This document shows positions 19,001 to 26,741 of a DNA stretch of 64,000 nt, piece by piece. The position numbers were made by a program, and so were the translations under genes. The notes beneath the pieces are model-generated. The model worked only from the letters and a program-made list of their open reading frames with translations, was not told the DNA's origin and made no database searches. The stretch comes from JBHPGW01 sp042569785 (lineage in GTDB: Bacteria > Planctomycetota > Phycisphaerae > Sedimentisphaerales > Anaerobacaceae): the NCBI GenBank assembly GCA_042569785.1, contig JBHPGW010000001.1:1-64000 (forward strand). The letters run 5' to 3'. Each line of letters starts with the position of its first letter. The first letter of the stretch is position 1.

Positions 19001-21587
19001 TTTACAATCTCGTGCCTACTGCAGTATCGTGGGTGCCCAGGCAAAGAAAGGAGATATCGCGGGAGCTAAGGCAACTGCAACAAAAATAGTAGGTTCTACT
19101 GATAAGCATCTTTTTTTTAAATCTATGACATATTGTCACATTGCTAAGGCCCAGGCAAAAATGGGGAACAAAGCGGCAGTACGAGACAACCTCAAGCAAA
19201 TTAAAGCTATCGAAGACACTGTTCACGAGAAATTTTGGAATCGCGTAATCTACGCCGAGATTGCGGAGGCTCAGGTTGAAATAAATGACATTGTAGGAGC
19301 CAAAGCCACCGTGGCGAATCTCAAGGACGATGATTTAATGAAGAGAAAAGTATATGAAAAAATTGTAGTTAGTCAATTGAAAGCTGGGGGAGTTGATAAG
19401 GCAAAGGCTGTCGCCACAGGCATCAGCGATAATCGTACAAGAAAGGAAGCCTTTGTTGCTATTTCCGAAGCTTTGGTGGATGACGACAATATAAAAGAGG
19501 CTAAGGCAATCGCGGAGTATGTTGAGGATAGTGAAAGCAAGGATTGTATTTATGAAGTTATTATAAAGGGCCAACTGGATGCAGGAGATATTATAAGTGC
19601 TATGGATAGCGTGCTATGCATAAGTAAGAATAGAGAAGCTTCCTACTGTGCTATCGTAGGCGCTCAGGCAAGTGCCGGAGATATTATTGGAGCTAAAGCT
19701 ACCGCAGCAAAGTTGAGCCGCCATAGTATATCTGGGTTTTCTGCATACAATTTAATTGCTAAGGCTCAGGCAAAAATGGGAGATATTAAAGTCGCCCAAG
19801 AAACATTTAAGAAAAATCGAGCGGTGATAGAAACCGTTATTTCCAAATTTGAACGTAATGAAAAAGATAAAGATTTTGTTAGCTGGTATAAGCCCCAAAC
19901 TTATATTGATATTGTGAGAGCGCAAGCGTGGGTACAAGATTTTGCTGGAGCTAAAGTTACGGCTGCAAACATCAATGATAGTGAATCAAGAAATTCTGCT
20001 TATTGTGCTGTCGCAGAGGTTCAGGCTGAAGTAGGAGATATCAGGGGGGCTATGGTTACGACGGCAGAGATTAGCGACAATTCCAAAAAAAAGGATGTCC
20101 TTAGCTCTATCGTAAAAGCTAAGGCTAAAACGAGTACCCCTGAAATACTATTGTCTTGGATTGAATCGTTAAAGAATGATTACTCTCGTACTTATGCTTA
20201 CCTGTCTGTAGCTGAAAGTTTGATCGAAAAAACTTCTCCCAAAATTACAAGTAGTGATGACTCAAAGGGGAAGATTGCTGAACAGCAAAATAGAGAAAAG
20301 CTTGAAGAACCAGCAATTGCGATTTCGAAATTCCATAAAACTCGTAATCATCTTGACCAATTGCTTAAGACATACCGGAATGATAGCGAAACCATCAAAC
20401 AAGCCCAAGTTGCCCTTCAAATCGCTGCATCTGCGACAGCAACGGTTTTAGTATCTCATATCGAATCAACAAATACCAACTATAACAAATTAACTCAAGA
20501 ACTCCGGCCTGATGCACCTGAGGCAAAAAAACTGGAGCATGAAATTCAAACACTACGTCGTTCTCTACGCGAAGTGATCCCTTTTGCTGAAACAAAAGTT
20601 TGGTATCAGGCACTACCTTACATTTTTAATCCAGGCGAACGCATTATGACATTTGAACACAATCATGATATCAATACCATGCTATTTTCTCCTGACGGCA
20701 GACAACTTGTTACAAGTTCTGAGGATAAGACTGCTGTAATATGGGACATTGCAACAGGTCAGAAATTAAGAGAGTTCAAACGGGACAGTGCTGTTGATAC
20801 AGCCATTTTTTCCCCAGATGGCAAACAAGTTTTTATCAGTTCTACTTATTTAGCTGGGCTGTATGATGTTAGGACAGGTGAAAAATTGTGGGAACGTAAA
20901 CGAGACGGGGGTGGAACTATTGTTGCTTTTTCGTCTGATGGCAAACGAATAGCTTTAAGTAAGTGGAAATCCGTATTGCTTTTAGATGCCAAGACAGGAC
21001 AGAAATTGCGAGAATTTAAAAATCCTAACCATGTTGAAGGTCTAATTTTTTCACCCAATGGAAAACGACTCCTAATTAAGCATTTGGGCTACGGCAGTAG
21101 CTCTCAGTACGTTAACGCTATAATGTGGAACGTAGAAATTGGACGGAAGCTATGGGAGACAAGTAAAGCTGAAAATGATGTTGCTGCTTTTTCGCCCGAT
21201 GGTAAACACTGTTACACAAGCATTGGAGAGAATGTTCTGGGGCATGGTGTATACGAATTAGATACAGAAACAGGCCGACAACTTCGGAAATATAACAATA
21301 CAAGTACACTTATCACACTAAGATTCCTTTTTGATAGCAAGGTTATCCTTATGTCTACCGGCAGTAATGGGTTGTTGCTTTGGGATGTACGAACAGGCCA
21401 AAAAATATGGCCAGTTCATAAAGATCACCATATACCACCTTATCCTGTATTGAGAGCATTTTCACCAAATTGTCGATTAGCAGTTTCACGGAGAGACGCA
21501 ACACGCGTTTCTCATAGAAATATTGCTACCATTTGGTATATAGGAACATTTTCCAGAGCGGACAATGGCAATATCAACCTTAAATGA
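16014..21587 (+). CDS. Giant membrane Ser/Thr kinase: zinc ribbons, repeats, WD40
   Basis: An 1857-residue PknB-type kinase. Order: double zinc ribbon (8-60, CQSC, CPVC, CPNC, CPHC); kinase (~112-380) with G-loop GVGGFGAVY, catalytic HLDIKPEN near 243 (Leu in place of the usual Arg), DFG near 262 and SPEQF; second double zinc ribbon (~395-445); TPR/coiled-coil region to ~850; one TM helix (~863-884); a tract of about 33-residue degenerate repeats (GDI-x-GAKATA) between ~960 and 1420; C-terminal WD40 propeller from ~1545. The kinase should face the cytoplasm and the repeats plus propeller the periplasm. Missing the RD arginine suggests it is not controlled by activation-loop phosphorylation. 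Last gene of the operon. Confidence 0.85.
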   Translation: MSKEGSIITCQSCGEPLEANWAKCPVCLTPTSSGSLTCPNCQAAIKENWKLCPHCKTTLPGWDTPPTHERPDTHKSADSDKDQIFVTIADNEPMATVGFGFDLPIAKGDVLGDRYKIIQSLGVGGFGAVYQVEDLVLNEQMALKVVVTGEGKAQRASEQILHEFKLREKINDLSHIVKAQDPRPCEFKGLSLVLLPMEFADGRSMRHWLAQHQNIEKRQKEGLELFKQACLGVKAIHDAGLVHLDIKPENILLANGKAKIADFGIGRYGACQFSKNPDQLLRQGIGTPQYMSPEQFHVARQKDVGPASDIYSLGIVLFELLDGNLPFDGTPIELRDKHLKMSPPQLPEKLGRWWGIVKRCLEKKVEDRYHNIKQLIKDLERVVQGTAISTDVSCPQCGHINANPVARECDKCRTNLAPLFRLCPVCDKSVRLDIETCTVCGKAVAAHYRLLDRKERIEKLKDEDPVEAIELLETVLQQESEDYNERAIQLLKDLRKKQSQINSLTAQAYKAESVCLPEKAIEIWQEILRIIPRHRIALDQVQKLESLMKDFRQRLEKTITLMDEAKFENADKLLQGCLELIPTRKDVKEMLESCRKRAQEYATTSQRALISQRKKLIQDADKQINKALLQAPRSDEALALADKIHEITEKTNKLLYQAKLHLTQAKFSDVDKIVNNIEESQTDNDAVVNLKKELAKIRISYPDLLKAARSAVNSRDLDRVPEIIEKVIALCPESPEAQSLLEQAKNDQEKAHNLIEETTLAITAAKFEEAGGFLAQVEGLWPTMSLLKNSRKKLKEVSEIYNEHMKCAKQAKARMRFAKALKEVELAYKTCPSSPDIIRLKQEIKTAKANYWWHAIIKNIRSKGVVLAILFVMIVAFFSSFVYVQKKKSKIKVNQLLSYAKSNNNKENYEVALTTVKEVLYLVPNHRGAKELYQKIISSYVSTDIGWWISKAKASATALNGTDQRAMIYCDIVEIQARTGDIDGAKITASHINNPNLQSRAYCSIVGAQAKKGDIAGAKATATKIVGSTDKHLFFKSMTYCHIAKAQAKMGNKAAVRDNLKQIKAIEDTVHEKFWNRVIYAEIAEAQVEINDIVGAKATVANLKDDDLMKRKVYEKIVVSQLKAGGVDKAKAVATGISDNRTRKEAFVAISEALVDDDNIKEAKAIAEYVEDSESKDCIYEVIIKGQLDAGDIISAMDSVLCISKNREASYCAIVGAQASAGDIIGAKATAAKLSRHSISGFSAYNLIAKAQAKMGDIKVAQETFKKNRAVIETVISKFERNEKDKDFVSWYKPQTYIDIVRAQAWVQDFAGAKVTAANINDSESRNSAYCAVAEVQAEVGDIRGAMVTTAEISDNSKKKDVLSSIVKAKAKTSTPEILLSWIESLKNDYSRTYAYLSVAESLIEKTSPKITSSDDSKGKIAEQQNREKLEEPAIAISKFHKTRNHLDQLLKTYRNDSETIKQAQVALQIAASATATVLVSHIESTNTNYNKLTQELRPDAPEAKKLEHEIQTLRRSLREVIPFAETKVWYQALPYIFNPGERIMTFEHNHDINTMLFSPDGRQLVTSSEDKTAVIWDIATGQKLREFKRDSAVDTAIFSPDGKQVFISSTYLAGLYDVRTGEKLWERKRDGGGTIVAFSSDGKRIALSKWKSVLLLDAKTGQKLREFKNPNHVEGLIFSPNGKRLLIKHLGYGSSSQYVNAIMWNVEIGRKLWETSKAENDVAAFSPDGKHCYTSIGENVLGHGVYELDTETGRQLRKYNNTSTLITLRFLFDSKVILMSTGSNGLLLWDVRTGQKIWPVHKDHHIPPYPVLRAFSPNCRLAVSRRDATRVSHRNIATIWYIGTFSRADNGNINLK

Positions 21588-21589
21588 TA

Positions 21590-22084
21590 TTATTCATAAG
21601 ATGACTTGAAAACACTTCGCCTCGCATTTGCAAAACCCACCAACATAGAATCTTTTTCCCTCGAGCTTGTGTCTTTGTTTCTGAAAACTGTACACTTGTT
21701 GGCTAGCTTCTTCAGAGCACCCTCAAAACGAGTCGAAAGTTTCCAGCCGGTCTGTCCCCCATACCTTGAATTGAAACTGCTGACATGCTCAATTAGGCCG
21801 AGTCTTGAAAGTTTTGCTCTGGCTCGTTGCAGTATTCGCCTGGTTGTGCTGTATTTATTTTCAATATAGACAAGATTGGGTACTATATTGTTTGACCACT
21901 TAAGTTCAAACAGGATACAAGCTGCTGCATACTGCTGGTTGCGGTTGCCAGGAAAAAACATTTCAACTAAATCTGAATAATCGGAGATTTCCTTGCGGTG
22001 ATTGAAACTGATTTTTGTGTATTCGACCATTTGCTTTTTTACCCCAGCCTTTTTGTATAAAATATAGGCTTCGACGCGGGACAT
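21590..22084 (-). CDS. Winged-helix DNA-binding protein (164 aa)
   Basis: Ends two bases from the kinase stop on the opposite strand. The central segment (NNIVPNLVYIENKYSTTRRILQRARAKLSRLGLIEHVSSF) has the recognition-helix and wing layout of a winged helix, and YGGQTGWKLSTRFEGAL continues the wing. No ligand-binding domain is evident. It could regulate the kinase operon, but it has no shared promoter with it. Function is inferred from fold only. Confidence 0.6.
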   Translation of the reverse strand: MSRVEAYILYKKAGVKKQMVEYTKISFNHRKEISDYSDLVEMFFPGNRNQQYAAACILFELKWSNNIVPNLVYIENKYSTTRRILQRARAKLSRLGLIEHVSSFNSRYGGQTGWKLSTRFEGALKKLANKCTVFRNKDTSSREKDSMLVGFANARRSVFKSSYE

Positions 22085-22544
22085 AGGGGTCGAAGCCTTG
22101 TTAAAAAAAGTGTGGTCTGTATTTATAATTTTCGGTCTGCACCAGAAAATTGGCTATCGTGGGATTTGGGCACCCGGGAGGGAGAATTGATAGGCAAAGA
22201 AAGTCGATCCATTAGTATTTACCTTGGACTGGTATATGAGAAAGTCGGAGGGCAAAAGTATTTACTATTGAGTAATGCACTGGCCAAACCATAAAGTCAT
22301 TAATTGTCGTCAAACTTTGTAAAAAAATGTTCGGTGAACCATCATTTGCTATTTTCTTTAAACGGTTGCTATGGCCATCTAAAGAGGGGCTTTCTCGCAT
22401 AAGGATAGGCATTTATCGGTTGAATCTTAACTCAAAATGTGTTATAAATTGGAGCGTAAGTTGGGTGTGTTGCTTAGTCCGTCTTCGGCAAGCTAGCAAG
22501 CAAAGTGGACGGCAATTTTTGGAGTGAGGTTTGAAATAGGTAAG
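22085..22544. other. Non-coding stretch between winged-helix and coiled-coil genes
   Basis: About 460 bases without a convincing gene; the short open frames here have no recognisable protein character. A candidate promoter lies at 22420-22448 and an imperfect inverted repeat (CCGTC...GACGG, ~22481-22514) just before the next gene. Nothing else is seen. Confidence 0.5.
22420..22448 (+). promoter_or_regulatory. Candidate promoter for coiled-coil/HEAT gene
   Basis: TTGAAT (22420-22425), a 17-base spacer and TATAAA (22443-22448) match sigma-70 elements, about 97 bases before the ATG of the downstream gene. Confidence 0.45.
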
Positions 22545-24494
22545 ATGATGAAAAATAGCAAAGCAGAATCTTCTGAAATCGTTGAAATTGCCTCAAAACG
22601 TGTCGGCACTTTTGCTGGAAAAGCAGCGGCTATTGGTAGAAAAATTGCCGAACTCAGGGGCAGAGATATTTCTGTCAATATGTTTACACCATCTACTAAT
22701 GAAAAGAATGGGTTTATACCTGAAGTATTTGCTCTTGAACCTGATGCTGAGGAGCATAAAGCGAGAAAACTTGCAACTAAGGCACTGGTGGCGGCATTAG
22801 AATCTGATCTTACAATAGCACGATGCCAGTTGGAGCAGACACGGGATGAAGCTGAAAAAGTACAGTCTCACCTTACCAAACAGATCAAAAACCTAAAAAC
22901 CGAAAACAAAACATTAGCTTCTGATCTGAAGCAGGCACAAAGTAAAGCCAGCAAGACATCAGACCAGAAAGATAGCGTAGCAAAAGAAGCCATAAAACTG
23001 AAATCCAATCTGGCGGCAGCCGAGCGTAAGCTAAATAAATTACAATCCGAAGCTGATAAACAGAAATCTGATTTTTTGTCACAGCTTGAGGATTTACAAA
23101 CAGAGAAGGATTCGCTTCTTGCTGATCTGGAGCACACACGAGACCAGGCTTACGAAGCTGCGGTAAAAGAAGATGAGTCGAGGGTTCAATTAGCTGCCTT
23201 GGAAGAAAAATTTATTGCGTTGCAGCAGGATTTGGCAAAGGTACAATCTGATGCAAAAGAAGCACAATTCGAAAACAACTCACAGCTTACGTCCCTGCAA
23301 AAAGAAAAAAAACAGCTTCTTTGTGGATTAGAAAAAGCACAAGATAAGATTGAGAAGCTTCAATTGGAGAAGGAAGCATTGCTCTCGGAGCTGGAACAAG
23401 CACGGACTGAGTCTAAGATAGCGTCAGATGGGGAAAAAGAGTTAACCGAGCAAATAGCTTCTCTGAAATCTGAGCTCATAACAACTCAGCAAAAATTAAA
23501 GCAAACAAAAACCCAGGCTGAAAAAATACAGTCCCAGCTTGAATCAAAGCTCAGCGATCTGCAAGAAAAGAATGATTCCCTGGCTTTGGAACTCCAGGAT
23601 GCACACGAAGATGATAACAATAAGACAATGGCCCGCGAGAAATTAGCTAATCAGCCTATTTCTGACCAGAAGAACGTACAGTCTGAACAATATGAGCCCT
23701 CTGTCAAACAAAGCGAAGTGATTATCCCGCCTAGGCATGATCAAAAAAACAATGCAATAATATTACCTGATGAAAATATCGACTCGCTGATTGAAGACAC
23801 TACTATTCAAGGTAGCAATGAGGCTGATACTGAGGAATCGTGCAAACCCGAAATGATGCAGAAACAGCTGCAAGCGGCTAATTTGCCGCGCGCAGCAGAC
23901 AAAATTATATTTTCAAAAGCACTTTGTGATATTGAAAACGGGGGCGCTGCTGTGCGTGCAGATGCTGTAAAAGCAATATCCGGAATTAGCCATGAATTGT
24001 CAGCCAAAGTTCTTGTTGCCCATATGAAGAATGAGCGAACCCCACAAGTAAGGGCCGAGTGTGTTAAAGGGCTGGCAGAATTGGATATGAAAGAGGGGCT
24101 TGGGGCTATTGAAAAAGCTTTGAGCGATGAAGCTGCCTGCATTCGTTTAAGTGCCGTGTGGGGGATATACCGTTTGATGGGTTCAGAAAGTGCGATAGCA
24201 CTTGTGCGAATGTTTTCTGATGAAGATGAAGGTGTGCGAAGACGAGCTATTACATGTATAGGCTGGATGGGTGGGCAAATTGAAGCGATGGATAAACCCA
24301 ATCCTCGGCATGTTATTGCGGCTCTGATTAAGAATCTCGATGGCACTTCCGAATCAATCAAAAAAGCTGCTATTAGTACGCTGGAAGCTATTACAGGAAA
24401 GAGGATGATTGAGTCATCCGTACAAAACCAACAGACTCTTGAGTCTTCGACTTCAAAATGGCAGAAATGGTGGAAGGAGGAATTGTTGCGGTAG
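22545..24494 (+). CDS. Coiled-coil/HEAT-repeat protein, paralogue of magnetosome-operon gene
   Basis: A ~649-residue protein: a short N-terminal region (SSEIVEIASKRVGTFAGKAA), a long heptad-rich coiled coil (~75-380), an acidic linker, then HEAT repeats (~440-620) such as VRAECVKGLAELDMKEGL and VRRRAITCIGWMGG, ending WQKWWKEELL. The same plan, with closely matching HEAT repeats and a WRQWWSEE end, is found at 43160-45061 inside the magnetosome operon. It is alone on the plus strand. I infer a scaffold or tether role near magnetosomes; no enzyme motif is seen. The ATG at 22545 is preferred (AGG upstream) over an in-frame GTG at 22524. Confidence 0.7.
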   Translation: MMKNSKAESSEIVEIASKRVGTFAGKAAAIGRKIAELRGRDISVNMFTPSTNEKNGFIPEVFALEPDAEEHKARKLATKALVAALESDLTIARCQLEQTRDEAEKVQSHLTKQIKNLKTENKTLASDLKQAQSKASKTSDQKDSVAKEAIKLKSNLAAAERKLNKLQSEADKQKSDFLSQLEDLQTEKDSLLADLEHTRDQAYEAAVKEDESRVQLAALEEKFIALQQDLAKVQSDAKEAQFENNSQLTSLQKEKKQLLCGLEKAQDKIEKLQLEKEALLSELEQARTESKIASDGEKELTEQIASLKSELITTQQKLKQTKTQAEKIQSQLESKLSDLQEKNDSLALELQDAHEDDNNKTMAREKLANQPISDQKNVQSEQYEPSVKQSEVIIPPRHDQKNNAIILPDENIDSLIEDTTIQGSNEADTEESCKPEMMQKQLQAANLPRAADKIIFSKALCDIENGGAAVRADAVKAISGISHELSAKVLVAHMKNERTPQVRAECVKGLAELDMKEGLGAIEKALSDEAACIRLSAVWGIYRLMGSESAIALVRMFSDEDEGVRRRAITCIGWMGGQIEAMDKPNPRHVIAALIKNLDGTSESIKKAAISTLEAITGKRMIESSVQNQQTLESSTSKWQKWWKEELLR

Positions 24495-24505
24495 AGCAGC
24501 CGCTC

Positions 24506-25984
24506 TTAAATGTTATTCCAATAAGAAAACGACTTTATAGGAGTTGATAAGGCCTGCAGGTCTTTGCACATTTTTTTACGGTTTTTCAGAGTAATATACA
24601 GCAGAGGGATCAGGTGAAAAATAATAATCATTGCTATGATAATGTCACTGAGGGACCAGACAAACCTTAAATTAAGAAAAGGGCCAATAAAGACCACAAC
24701 AAGGAAGAAGATTCGATAATAAAAGAAATTCACGCCTCCGAGATACTTAAAACACCTTTCGGCTATGTGAGCAAAGGCAAAAATCGTTGTAAGAGCAAAA
24801 ATAATAAGACTTACAACAACAACTATCTGGCCGAGAAAGCCCAAACCTGCCTCAAAAGACTCTGCGGTGAGATATGCTCCGGTTTGATACTTCCAGTTGT
24901 CAGTAGAAAGAATCACCAGGCCTGTAATAGTGCAGATTATTATCGTGTCGACAAAAGGGGTCATTGCTGACATAAACGCCCCCTTTGCCGGAGCCTCCTT
25001 ATTTGCTGCCTGTATAAAGGCGCTTGTACCCATTCCCGACATATGTGAAAACACTCCACGGGAAACACCAAACTGCATTGCCCCAAGAACAGTATACCCG
25101 GCAACTCCTCCGGCAATAGAATGCGGCATGAAGGCACAAGAAAAAACCTGACCAAGTGCGTTTGTTGCCTGAAGAGGGTGAGTAATAAGAATAACAACTC
25201 CTGTAACAACATAGAGTCCAATAGCAACCGGAGCTATTGAAGAACAATAATTGACGATTTTTTTCAAACCACCCAGAATGACTATGCCTACGCAGAAAGT
25301 CATTAAAATTGCGATTACAGGATTAGGGACTCCGAACCTGTTGTGTATCGCATGGGCCACAGAGTTGGCCTGTACCAAATTGTAAAGGACTACTCCCTGA
25401 ACCAGGATAAGCCCCGCTACCAGCGGAGGGATAAAACTCCATCTTCCCTTCATATATTTTTCAAGATAGACCATCGGCGTGGCAAAGGATGAAGATTTGC
25501 CATCAGCAGGAGCCAACTTTATTGCCATGTAAGTGGAAGCCAGTCGGAAAAACATCCCAAAAAGCGAGGATACCCACATCCAGAACAGTGCGCCCGGCCC
25601 TCCAAGGTGGATTGCGGTCCCAACCCCTGCAATATTGCCGATTCCTACTGTTGTGGCTACGACGGTGAGAAAAGCTTTTTTGTGCGAAATAATTCGGTCG
25701 CTTGGTATTGAATGGCTATTTCGATCAATTTGTAAAAATTCCGGCGGTTTTTTCTTGCCGGCAAGAGCCACAGCACGACGGGCGAGATATAAAAGCATAG
25801 CTTTTTTGTACGAAGTATCCTTGTCGCGGAATGATTTGTCATCTCGAATAATTTTCAAAAATACGGATAGACTTTTCCTCCAGGCAATAGCACCAGTAAG
25901 GTACACAAACACCAGACCCAGTCCCAGGTAAACAAGGCAAAGCGTTGGATCCCATATCCATTTTGCTAATGTATCGATAGTAAT
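24506..25984 (-). CDS. AGCS-family sodium:amino-acid symporter
   Basis: A Na+-coupled alanine/glycine symporter of the inner membrane with ~11 TM helices. Family signatures are clear: VGIGNIAGVGTAIHLGGPGA, and PFVDTIIICTITGLVI with GMGTSAFIQAANKEAPAKGAF. The first conventional start would be the codon for MFVYLTGAIAW near 25912, but the frame upstream encodes TLAKWIWDPTLCLVYLGLGL, normal family N-terminus, with no ATG, GTG or TTG before a stop at 25991. An ATT (25984) or ATC (25978) start behind AAAGGA is therefore likely. It stands between the HEAT gene and the DtxR/FeoA gene and may be unrelated to magnetosomes. Confidence 0.88.
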   Translation of the reverse strand: MTIDTLAKWIWDPTLCLVYLGLGLVFVYLTGAIAWRKSLSVFLKIIRDDKSFRDKDTSYKKAMLLYLARRAVALAGKKKPPEFLQIDRNSHSIPSDRIISHKKAFLTVVATTVGIGNIAGVGTAIHLGGPGALFWMWVSSLFGMFFRLASTYMAIKLAPADGKSSSFATPMVYLEKYMKGRWSFIPPLVAGLILVQGVVLYNLVQANSVAHAIHNRFGVPNPVIAILMTFCVGIVILGGLKKIVNYCSSIAPVAIGLYVVTGVVILITHPLQATNALGQVFSCAFMPHSIAGGVAGYTVLGAMQFGVSRGVFSHMSGMGTSAFIQAANKEAPAKGAFMSAMTPFVDTIIICTITGLVILSTDNWKYQTGAYLTAESFEAGLGFLGQIVVVVSLIIFALTTIFAFAHIAERCFKYLGGVNFFYYRIFFLVVVFIGPFLNLRFVWSLSDIIIAMIIIFHLIPLLYITLKNRKKMCKDLQALSTPIKSFSYWNNI

Positions 25985-26054
25985 AGTCCTTTATGTCCGC
26001 ACAAATAAAAAATTCAATCTGACATTTTCCATTTAAACGCTTCAAAAAACTCTG

Positions 26055-26735
26055 CTACTCTGATTTGTCACTCTCTATCTGATGATCAGGCTGTCGCCAC
26101 ACGCATATATTGGTAGCTATCGCTTCATCCATAGCAATATTACAGTCTTCGCACTCAACTACATAAGTAGGATATCTTTGATGCAGGGTGACAATAACCC
26201 CTGGTTTTATATGCAAACTGTCTATCTTGTGGAGTTGCTGGTCGTTTTTGCAGTTGATATAAGCAACTCGTGCCGATTGACCTACCTCTAATTTAACCAG
26301 CGGAACAACCGAACTGCTCGCAGTTTTGCTTGACTTCTGGCAACACTGACCTTGGGGTATGGGCAGTCCATGGGGACATAGTTTTGGATGGCCCAGCAGG
26401 ATACAGATGCTGTCTACCAACTCCGGCGTAACAATGTGTTCAAACTCACACGCACCTGGCTCAAAATCTCCGCCAAGGACATCGTAGAGCAGTCTTTCTG
26501 CAAGCCTGTGTGAACGAATCAATTGCCGAGCATAATCGGCTCCGGTTTTTGTAAGGCTTAGTTTGCTTTGGCCCTCTGCCAGATTGATCATGTCTTCGGA
26601 AGCAAGTTCATCGATTATATCGCCGTCGTAATCATCGCCCATGGTTTTTCTAAGCACTTCAATCGAATCTTTATCATTTTCTTTCATGTACCACAATTGT
26701 TCGAGATGCTCATCTTTTTGACACTTCTTGTTCAT
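26055..26735 (-). CDS. DtxR-type metal regulator fused to FeoA domain (copy 1)
   Basis: A 226-residue iron-sensing protein. Residues ~1-70 form a winged helix, ~75-130 a DtxR dimerisation/metal domain (RLLYDVLGGDFEPGACEFEH, LGHPKLCPHGLPIP, with Cys, Glu and His ligands), and ~150-218 an SH3-like FeoA domain. It likely represses iron uptake or modulates FeoB. It begins six bases after feoB and is co-transcribed with it. A close paralogue lies at 58800-59495, in the same position relative to a second feoB. The regulator follows rather than precedes its feoB, so autoregulation through the feoB promoter is plausible. Confidence 0.87.
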   Translation of the reverse strand: MNKKCQKDEHLEQLWYMKENDKDSIEVLRKTMGDDYDGDIIDELASEDMINLAEGQSKLSLTKTGADYARQLIRSHRLAERLLYDVLGGDFEPGACEFEHIVTPELVDSICILLGHPKLCPHGLPIPQGQCCQKSSKTASSSVVPLVKLEVGQSARVAYINCKNDQQLHKIDSLHIKPGVIVTLHQRYPTYVVECEDCNIAMDEAIATNICVWRQPDHQIESDKSE

Positions 26736-26741
26736 CTGGGT

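Noticed and set aside
22112..22294. 60-residue plus-strand frame in the gap before the coiled-coil gene
   Set aside because: No protein character, no ribosome binding site and no neighbour on which it depends; it looks like chance open frame.
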